Origin: an uncultured Planctomycetia bacterium
GTDB lineage: Bacteria; Planctomycetota; UBA1135; GCA-002686595
Reading direction: 5' to 3'
Assembly (NCBI GenBank): GCA_937952135.1
Contig: CALFYL010000295.1
Coordinates: 1-9,994, forward strand
DNA length: 9,994 bases
Each line of letters begins with the position of its first letter. Within the stretch, counting starts at the first letter, position 1. Shown piece by piece: positions 1 to 5,368 of the stretch. The notes below the pieces were generated by a model that did not search any database, was not told where the DNA came from, and saw only the letters and a list, made by a program, of their open reading frames with translations. The translations under genes and the position numbers were made by a program.

Positions 1-40
1 CGCGGGGAAGTCCGACGCGGAGAAGTCCGACGCGGGGAAG
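1..40 (+). repeat. 15-bp tandem repeat encoding a pentapeptide linker repeat
   Basis: The 15-base unit cgcggggaagtccga at 1-15 is repeated at 16-30 with one change (g to a) and partly at 31-40, about 2.7 copies. It is in frame with gene 1 and encodes A-G/E-K-S-D repeats. It probably forms part of a flexible charged linker and may continue upstream of the window. Confidence 0.75.
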
Positions 41-1354
41 GGCGCGCAGGCCGGCGGCGACAAGGGCAAGGTCGAAGGCCCCGTGCTCGCCATCAAGGCC
101 GCGAAGCTCTACGTCCGGCCGGACCGCGTCCTCGAAGGCGTGACGGTGCTGGTTCAGGGCGGGCGCATCGTCGCCGTCGGCGCCGACGTGAAGCCGCCCG
201 CGGACGCGCGCAAGCTCGAAGCGAGGGTCGTGACCGCCGGCTTCCTCGACTCCTGGTCCTCGTTCGCCCTCGACCCGACTTCGTTCGGCGACGAGCGCAT
301 CACGCCGTCCTCCACCGCGCTCGACGCCGTCGATCCGTACGTCGACCCGCGTTGGGAGCGCGAGGTGCTGCGCGCAGGCATCACGAGCTACCGGCTCCAG
401 CCCTCGCCGTCGGCGCGCATCTCGGGGCTCGGCGCCGTGATGCGTTTGCATCCCGACCGCCTGCTGATCGATTCGACGATCCTCGCCGATTGCGCGGTGT
501 CGCTCACGCTCGGCGGAGGCCGCGCGGGCAGCGACGTGTTCGAGCGCGCCGCCGAGTCCGATCGCGTGCTCGGCGCCATCGCGGATGGCTGGGCGTACCT
601 CGAAGAGAAGAACGAGTACAAGCACGACCTCGCCGAGTGGGAGAAGAAGATCGCCGAGAAGCAGAAGGAACTCGACGACGGCTTCAAGAAGGCCAAGAAG
701 GACCGCGAGAAGGCCCAGGCTGACGCGAAGGAAAAGGGCACGGAGTTCAAGGAGAAGGAATACAAGGAGGACAAGAAGCCCAAGCCGCCGCGCTACGACG
801 AGGACAAGGAAGTCCTCGCGCGCGCCGCGAACGGCGAGATGCCGTTCGTGGTCGAGGTGCACAACGCGGCGCAGATCCGCGCCGTGCTCGACCTTGCGAA
901 GGGCTTCAAGCGCGCGCGCCTGGTGCTCGCCGGCGCGACCGACGCGCATTTGTTCGCCAAGGAACTCGCCGAGCGCCGCATCCCGGTCTTGCTCGTTCCG
1001 CAGGCGCTCGGATTCCAGCGGCCGTCGTCGCTCGCGAACTCGAGCCTCGGCCTCGCCGCGGAACTCGAGGAAGCCGGTGTCGAGGTGTTGCTCGGAAGCG
1101 GCGGGCAGGCGGACCTCGCTTCGCGCGACCTGCCGCTGCTCGCGGCGCTCGCCATCGGCCACGGCCTGAGCCCCCAATCGGCGCTCGCCGCACTGACCAC
1201 GCGTCCCGCGCGCGTCTTCGATGTCGCGGACAGAATCGGAACGGTCGAGGTCGGCCGCGACGCCGACCTGGTGCTGTTCGACGGCGAACCGTTCGCCGCG
1301 ACCACCAAGGTGAAGTACGTGATCTCGGGCGGCGACCTGGTGGTCGAGGAGTGA
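2..1354 (+). CDS. Secreted-type amidohydrolase-fold protein, metal ligands lost (5' partial)
   Basis: The reading frame is open from base 2, so the true start lies upstream; the GTG at 83 is internal. Residues are counted from base 2. Residues 1-27 are a Lys/Asp/Gly/Ala linker containing a five-residue repeat. From about residue 28 the fold matches imidazolonepropionase-like amidohydrolases: an N-terminal beta segment with GGRIVAVGADV, then TAGFLDSWSS where active members have PGxxDxHxH, then RAGITSY and the C-terminal signature RIGTVEVGRDADLVLFDGEP. Both His of HxH are Ser (S84, S86). By manual alignment the other ligands are also replaced (E285, A310, G367), so hydrolysis is unlikely. Residues about 198-268 are a highly charged helical insertion, probably coiled coil. 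The stop overlaps the GTG at 1351 just before gene 2. The missing N-terminus could be only a signal peptide (compare gene 3) or a whole second domain (compare gene 5). The family is clear; the role is unknown. Confidence 0.93.
   Translation, partial: AGKSDAEKSDAGKGAQAGGDKGKVEGPVLAIKAAKLYVRPDRVLEGVTVLVQGGRIVAVGADVKPPADARKLEARVVTAGFLDSWSSFALDPTSFGDERITPSSTALDAVDPYVDPRWEREVLRAGITSYRLQPSPSARISGLGAVMRLHPDRLLIDSTILADCAVSLTLGGGRAGSDVFERAAESDRVLGAIADGWAYLEEKNEYKHDLAEWEKKIAEKQKELDDGFKKAKKDREKAQADAKEKGTEFKEKEYKEDKKPKPPRYDEDKEVLARAANGEMPFVVEVHNAAQIRAVLDLAKGFKRARLVLAGATDAHLFAKELAERRIPVLLVPQALGFQRPSSLANSSLGLAAELEEAGVEVLLGSGGQADLASRDLPLLAALAIGHGLSPQSALAALTTRPARVFDVADRIGTVEVGRDADLVLFDGEPFAATTKVKYVISGGDLVVEE
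593..805 (+). other. Charged coiled-coil insertion inside gene 1
   Basis: These bases encode about 70 residues very rich in Lys and Glu with few hydrophobics, including EWEKKIAEKQKELDD and KKAKKDREKAQ. A long, solvent-exposed helix or coiled coil is the likely structure. The insertion sits just before the segment GEMPFVVEVH, which corresponds to strand 5 of the barrel. Genes 3, 4 and 5 carry their own, different insertions at the same place. Function is unknown; mediating contact between subunits is a guess. Confidence 0.7.
1346..1351 (+). promoter_or_regulatory. Shine-Dalgarno site of gene 2, favours ATG 1360
   Basis: GAGGAG lies 8 bases upstream of the ATG at 1360, ideal spacing. It overlaps the GTG at 1351, which therefore cannot use it, so ATG 1360 is chosen as the start. 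The site lies within the last codons of gene 1, suggesting translational coupling. Confidence 0.65.
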
Positions 1355-1359
1355 GCGCC

Positions 1360-2472
1360 ATGCTGAGTGTGCTGTTCGTTGCCGCCGCCAACTTGTCCGC
1401 GGCGACGCCTTGCTCGGCGGCTGCGCCGCAGGCGTCGGAAGCGTTTGCCATCTGGGCGAAGAACATCGTCGTCGACGGCAAGACCGTGGTCGAAAACGGC
1501 GTCGTGGTGGTCGAGCGCGGCAAGGTCCGCGAAGTGCTCGACGCGAAGCAGAAGTCGAAGGCCGACGGGCTGCCGCGTATCGAGCACGACGGCTGGGTGA
1601 GCGCCGGGATGATCGCGGTGCGCTCGCACGTCGGCTCTCGCGGCGAGCTCGCGGAACCCAAGCGCGCGCTCGCGCCCCACGCGCGCATGGTCGACGTGAT
1701 CGACTACGGTCATCCGGAGTTCGAGGAAGCGCTGCGGGCGGGCGTCACGACCGTCGTCGTCGCGCCGTCGGCGACGAACTTGATCGGCGGGCAGTCCGCG
1801 GTGCTCAAGACCGTCGGCCGCCAGGTCGTCGACGCCGATGCGCACCTGCTGATCGCGCCGTCGGCGAGCGCGCTGCGCCTCAATCGCGAACCCACGAGCT
1901 ACGCGGGCGCCATGGCCCTGCTCGCGAAGGAGTTCGAGAAGCCGCAGGGCGCGATCGCCGACGCCGCCGCCGGGAAACTGCACGTGATGCTCGAAGTCGA
2001 TGGCCGCGACGAGATCGCGCGCGCGCTCGAGTTCGCGGTCAAGCACAAGCTGCGCGGCGTGCTCAGCCACGCTCCGCTGGCCGGAGAGATGGCCGCCGAG
2101 GTCAAGCAGTCGGGCCTCGCGGCGGTGGTCGGGCCCTTCGGCGTCGGCACGCCTCCGCGCGTGCTCGACTCGGTGCTCGCGCTCGCCAAGGAGAGCGTTC
2201 CGCTCGCCTTCGGGCTCGAATTCGGATCGTCGGCGCACGAACTGCGCTGGTCGGCCGCGATGTGCGTGCGCCAAGGGCTCGCCGCGGATCACGCATGGAA
2301 CGCGCTGACCTCGCACGCGGCGGCGATCCTCGGACTGCAAGAGCGCGTCGGCACGTTGCGCGCCGGCCGCGATGCGGACGTCGTGCTGTGGAGCGGCCCG
2401 CCGCTCGAGCTGACGAGCCGCGTGCAAGGTGTCTTCGTCGGCGGCGTCCACGTGTGGGGAGGCGATCAATGA
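1360..2472 (+). CDS. Secreted pseudo-amidohydrolase (imidazolonepropionase-like fold)
   Basis: This is a 370-residue protein from ATG 1360; a GTG at 1351 overlapping the gene 1 stop is the alternative start. The first 25 or so residues are hydrophobic and Ala-rich (MLSVLFVAAANLSAA) and fit a signal peptide without a strong positive n-region. The family pattern follows in order: SAGMIAVRSH (82-90 is the PGxxDxHxH position), RAGVTTVVVAPSATN, the IGGQSAVLKTVG loop (142-153) and the C-terminal ERVGTLRAGRDADVVLWSG. The first metal His is R88, while H90 remains. Manual alignment gives E212 at the strand-5 His, H237 retained at strand 6 and E287 at the strand-8 Asp. A classic binuclear centre is unlikely, but a single metal site cannot be excluded. 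At 370 residues it is short for the family, because it lacks the strand-5 insertion of its neighbours. It is closest within the window to gene 3. The substrate or partner is unknown. Confidence 0.93.
   Translation: MLSVLFVAAANLSAATPCSAAAPQASEAFAIWAKNIVVDGKTVVENGVVVVERGKVREVLDAKQKSKADGLPRIEHDGWVSAGMIAVRSHVGSRGELAEPKRALAPHARMVDVIDYGHPEFEEALRAGVTTVVVAPSATNLIGGQSAVLKTVGRQVVDADAHLLIAPSASALRLNREPTSYAGAMALLAKEFEKPQGAIADAAAGKLHVMLEVDGRDEIARALEFAVKHKLRGVLSHAPLAGEMAAEVKQSGLAAVVGPFGVGTPPRVLDSVLALAKESVPLAFGLEFGSSAHELRWSAAMCVRQGLAADHAWNALTSHAAAILGLQERVGTLRAGRDADVVLWSGPPLELTSRVQGVFVGGVHVWGGDQ
2456..2462 (+). promoter_or_regulatory. Shine-Dalgarno site of gene 3
   Basis: GGGGAGG lies 6 bases before the ATG at 2469. 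That ATG shares bases with the TGA stop of gene 2 (ATGA at 2469-2472). Both observations support this start and coupled translation. Confidence 0.65.
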
Positions 2473-3731
2473 GTGCGACCATCTGGGCCCTCGCGACGCT
2501 CGTCGCGCTCGTCCCCACGCAGGACGCGAAGAAGGACGCGGGCAAGAACGGCAAGAAGGACGAGCGGCGCTCGTGGACCCTCTCCGCCGAGCGCGTGTAC
2601 ACCGCGGCCGGAGATCCGATCGAGGGCGGCGAGGTCGTAGTCTCCGACGGCAAGGTCCGCGGCGTGGGCAAGGGCGGCGGCGGCGACCTCGAGGTCTTCG
2701 CGATCACGCCGGGCCTCGTCGACTTGTCGATCCGCATCGACCGGGGTTTCCTCTCCGTCGAGCAGTCGAACGAGATCACGCCGCACGTGCGCGCGCTCGC
2801 TTCGGTCGACGTGCACGACGAAGCCTGGACCCGCGCGGTGCGCGGCGGCGTCACGACCGCGATGGTCAACGTCCCCGACCGCAACGTGATCGGCGGCTTG
2901 TCGGTGGTGCTGAAGACCGCCGGCGCGGCGACGGCCGCGGCGCGCGTGGTCAAGCACGACGCCGTGCTCTTCGGAGCGATCGGTTCGGCGCCCTCGGCGA
3001 TGAACCACCCGGCCTTCGGGCGCCCCGAGGACTTCTATTCGCGCCGGCCCACGACGCGCATGGGCGTCGAGTGGGAGTGGCGCAAGTCGCTCTTCGAAGC
3101 CGCGCTCGCGCGCCAGGAGCCGAGCCGCGCGAAGGCCGGCGCCGCCGAACTGCAGCGCGCGCTCGACGGCAAGCTGCCCCTGATGATCGAGGCCTGGGCC
3201 TCGCAGGACATCCGCACGGCGGTGTTCCTCGTCGAGGAGGCGCGCCGCGAAGGCTGGGGCAACCCGACGCTGATCGTCGACGCCGCCGCCGAAGCGTGGC
3301 GCGAGCCGCAGCTGCTCGTGCGTTCGAAGGCGTCGGTCGTGCTGCCGCCGTTCGTCGCCGAGGGCCGCACGCGCGACCAGGCGTTCTTCGCGTGGGAAAC
3401 CGCGGCGAAGCTCGACGCGCTCGGCGTGCCCTTTGCGCTGTCGGGCCACAACCCCGGCGCGCTCGAGGACCGCCTGTGCTACCAACCCGGCTACGCGATG
3501 CGCGGCGGACTGAGCTTCGCCAGCGCGCTCGCCGCGGTCACCGTCAACCCCGCGCGCATGGTCGGTGTCGACGACCGCGTCGGGTCGATCGAGGCCGGCA
3601 AGGACGCCGACCTCGTGCTGTGGAGCGGCGAGCCGTTCCAGCCCTTCTCCAAAGTCATCGGCGTGCTCGTCGACGGACGTCTGATCGTCGATCCGCGCAT
3701 CGAGTCCGCGCCGAACTCCTCGAACAAGTAG
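2469..3731 (+). CDS. Secreted pseudo-amidohydrolase with Lys/Asp linker
   Basis: This is a 420-residue protein. Residues 1-20 (MSATIWALATLVALVPTQDA) form a short hydrophobic leader, followed at once by a Lys/Asp/Gly linker (20-34). The amidohydrolase-like fold runs from about residue 35 to 410: GEVVVSDGKVRGVG, then PGLVDLSIRI (81-90), RGGVTTAMVNVP, IGGLSVVLKTAG (141-152) and RVGSIEAGKDADLVLWSGEPF near the C-terminus. The PGLVD frame of the first metal motif is well preserved, yet both His are replaced (S87, R89). Manual alignment puts E241, D271 and H327 at the strand-5, strand-6 and strand-8 ligand positions, so none of the usual residues is kept. A short helical insert (about 200-232) precedes strand 5. 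It resembles gene 2 most closely around residues 126-152. A non-catalytic binding or structural role is inferred. The leader is atypical, with no positive charge at its start. Confidence 0.93.
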   Translation: MSATIWALATLVALVPTQDAKKDAGKNGKKDERRSWTLSAERVYTAAGDPIEGGEVVVSDGKVRGVGKGGGGDLEVFAITPGLVDLSIRIDRGFLSVEQSNEITPHVRALASVDVHDEAWTRAVRGGVTTAMVNVPDRNVIGGLSVVLKTAGAATAAARVVKHDAVLFGAIGSAPSAMNHPAFGRPEDFYSRRPTTRMGVEWEWRKSLFEAALARQEPSRAKAGAAELQRALDGKLPLMIEAWASQDIRTAVFLVEEARREGWGNPTLIVDAAAEAWREPQLLVRSKASVVLPPFVAEGRTRDQAFFAWETAAKLDALGVPFALSGHNPGALEDRLCYQPGYAMRGGLSFASALAAVTVNPARMVGVDDRVGSIEAGKDADLVLWSGEPFQPFSKVIGVLVDGRLIVDPRIESAPNSSNK

Positions 3732-3751
3732 CCCCCGCCGTCCCCGCACAC

Positions 3752-5368
3752 ATGAAGCACCACCTCCAGCCCGCTCTCCGCGCCGCCGCTCGCCCTGCCT
3801 TGCGCGCGAGCGCCGCCCTCGCGGTCGCGATCCTCTGCGCCGCGGCCGCTCGCGCCGACGGCAAGCTCGCCATCAAGGCCGGCAAGATCATCACCGCCCC
3901 CGGAGCGCCCGCGATCGAGAAGGGCGTGATCGTGATCGAGAACGGCCGCATCGTCGCGGTCGGCAAGGACGTGAAGATCCCCTGGGACGCGCCGGTGATC
4001 GACGCGCCCAACATGACCGCGTTCCCCGGCTACGTCGAGGCGCACAGCTCGCGCGGCATGGACCGGCCGAACGAGAGCCCCGAGATCGTGATCCCGTTCC
4101 TCACGGTGCGCGACTCGATCGACCCGGTGAACTTCTACTTCGAGGATTGCCTGCGCGCGGGCATCACCACGATCAATGTCCAGCAGGGCAACGACTGCAT
4201 CGTGGCCGCGCAGGGCATGGTCGTGCGTCCGACGGGCCTCACCATCGACGAGATGGCGGTGAAGCTGCCCGCGGGCCTGAAGATGTCGGCGACTCCGCGG
4301 CGCGGCGCTTCGGCGGCCACGCAAGCGCAGTCGCTGCGCCGCGTGTTCGGCGATCTGCGCCGCTACCTCGAGCAAGTCGTTCAGGAGAAGAAGGACGGCA
4401 GCGACCGGGCGCGGCGCGAAGCGCTGTACCAGGGTCGCGACCTCGAGGGCGAGAAGTCCAAGGGCCGCGCGATGGAAGGCACGGCGTGGAAGGTCCAGGG
4501 CCTCGAGCTGGTTCCGCGCGGTGAGATCGACGAGAAGCAGGAGCCGCTGCTCGCGCTGGTCGAGGGCAAGATGCCGGCGTTCATCTGGTGCGGCCGCCCG
4601 GCGGACGTGCACCTCGCCATCGAGCTCGCGCGCGACAACGGCTTCCTCGCGAAGACCACGCTCGTGATCGATCCGTCCTGCTGGAAGGCGGCCGACGCGA
4701 TCGCCGCGGCGAAGACGCCGGTCGTGCTGCAGGGCGGAGTGATGCACGTGGAGTTCGACGTGCTGACCGGCAAGGAGATCGAGACCTTCGTGCCGAAGAT
4801 CCTGCACGACAAGAAGATCCCCTTCGCACTGAACTCCGTGAACTCGACCAGCCAGTCGCTGTGGTTCCAGGCCGCGATGTGCGTCGGGCACGGGCTGCCG
4901 CGCGCCGTGGCGCTCGAGGCGATCACGACCGCGCCGGCGAAGATGCTCGGCCTCGACAAGCGCGTCGGCAGCCTCGAGGTCGGCAAGGACGGCAACGTGC
5001 TCCTGCTCTCGGGCGATCCGCTGAGCGTGACGACCTGGGTCGAGCGCGTGGTGATCGAAGGCCGCGACGTGTACGACCGCTCGAAGGACCAGCGCGTTCA
5101 ACACCTGATCGCCGGCAAGCAGCCCGCGAACACGTCCGCCATGGGCGCCGCCGAGATCGATCCGGCTTCGGTGTGCTGCGACGGCTCCGATGAGAAGGCG
5201 CACGCCAAGCACCTCGAGGAACAAAAGCGCGCCAAGGACAAGGGCGAGGGCGAGGACAAGAAGGACGACGGCAAGGACGACAAGAAGGACGAGAAGAAGG
5301 ACGGCGACAAGCACTCCGGCCACGGCCACTCGGGCGGCGCGGACCACGACGAAGGAGAGCGCCGGTGA
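3752..5368 (+). CDS. Secreted amidohydrolase-like protein with Lys/Asp and His-rich tail
   Basis: This is a 538-residue protein. A textbook signal peptide is visible: a basic n-region (MKHHLQPALRAAARPALR), a hydrophobic core (ASAALAVAILCAAA) and likely cleavage after ARA at residue 35. The fold runs from about 37 to 445: VIVIENGRIVAVGKDV, FPGYVEAHSS (91-100), RAGITTINVQQGN and RVGSLEVGKDGNVLLLSGDP. At the metal motif H98 is kept but the second His is S100. Manual alignment gives W279, D307 and V363 for the later ligands, so a normal active site is not expected. An alpha-helical insert (about 195-262) precedes strand 5. Residues 479-538 are a Lys/Asp/Glu tail ending in a His-rich run. It is the only internal gene with a real gap before it (20 bases after gene 3). 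No Shine-Dalgarno motif is visible before the ATG, but the signal peptide makes this start firm. The role is unknown. Confidence 0.93.
   Translation: MKHHLQPALRAAARPALRASAALAVAILCAAAARADGKLAIKAGKIITAPGAPAIEKGVIVIENGRIVAVGKDVKIPWDAPVIDAPNMTAFPGYVEAHSSRGMDRPNESPEIVIPFLTVRDSIDPVNFYFEDCLRAGITTINVQQGNDCIVAAQGMVVRPTGLTIDEMAVKLPAGLKMSATPRRGASAATQAQSLRRVFGDLRRYLEQVVQEKKDGSDRARREALYQGRDLEGEKSKGRAMEGTAWKVQGLELVPRGEIDEKQEPLLALVEGKMPAFIWCGRPADVHLAIELARDNGFLAKTTLVIDPSCWKAADAIAAAKTPVVLQGGVMHVEFDVLTGKEIETFVPKILHDKKIPFALNSVNSTSQSLWFQAAMCVGHGLPRAVALEAITTAPAKMLGLDKRVGSLEVGKDGNVLLLSGDPLSVTTWVERVVIEGRDVYDRSKDQRVQHLIAGKQPANTSAMGAAEIDPASVCCDGSDEKAHAKHLEEQKRAKDKGEGEDKKDDGKDDKKDEKKDGDKHSGHGHSGGADHDEGERR
5186..5365 (+). 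other. Lys/Asp-rich C-terminal tail of gene 4 ending in a His-rich stretch
   Basis: Sixty residues of low complexity follow a CCDG motif (C475, C476). First comes a mixed Lys/Asp/Glu region of repeated DKK and DDK type. It is followed by HSGHGHSGGADHDE (residues 521-534, bases 5312-5353), which has four His and three acidic residues. Such His/Asp runs can bind transition metals in other proteins; here this is inference. The tail is probably disordered. Confidence 0.75.
5352..5357 (+). promoter_or_regulatory. Shine-Dalgarno site deciding the GTG start of gene 5
   Basis: AAGGAG lies 7 bases before the GTG at 5365, which overlaps the gene 4 stop as GTGA (5365-5368). A clear signal peptide follows directly, so the GTG start is well supported. 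Confidence 0.7.

Noticed and set aside
83..1354. Gene 1 starting at GTG 83
   Set aside because: The frame is open to base 2 and the linker repeat upstream is in frame, so 83 is internal; no Shine-Dalgarno motif or leader supports it.
793..2469. 558-codon open frame on the minus strand
   Set aside because: It lies antisense to genes 1 and 2, is extremely rich in Arg, Ala, Asp and His without domain motifs, and is explained by third-position GC bias of the plus-strand genes.
1410..3731. Possible long fusion upstream of gene 3 (773 codons)
   Set aside because: The part before 2469 is an Arg-rich shadow of gene 2; the ATG at 2469 has a Shine-Dalgarno site, a leader peptide and an ATGA overlap with gene 2.
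3491..5347. 618-codon open frame on the minus strand
   Set aside because: It is antisense to genes 3 and 4 with composition typical of a reverse-frame shadow (Arg/His/Leu/Val runs); its hydrophobic start merely mirrors the Lys/Asp codons of the gene 4 tail.
2429..5368. Possible fusion making gene 4 a 979-residue protein
   Set aside because: The part before 3752 is a shadow frame of gene 3; the signal peptide begins at ATG 3752.
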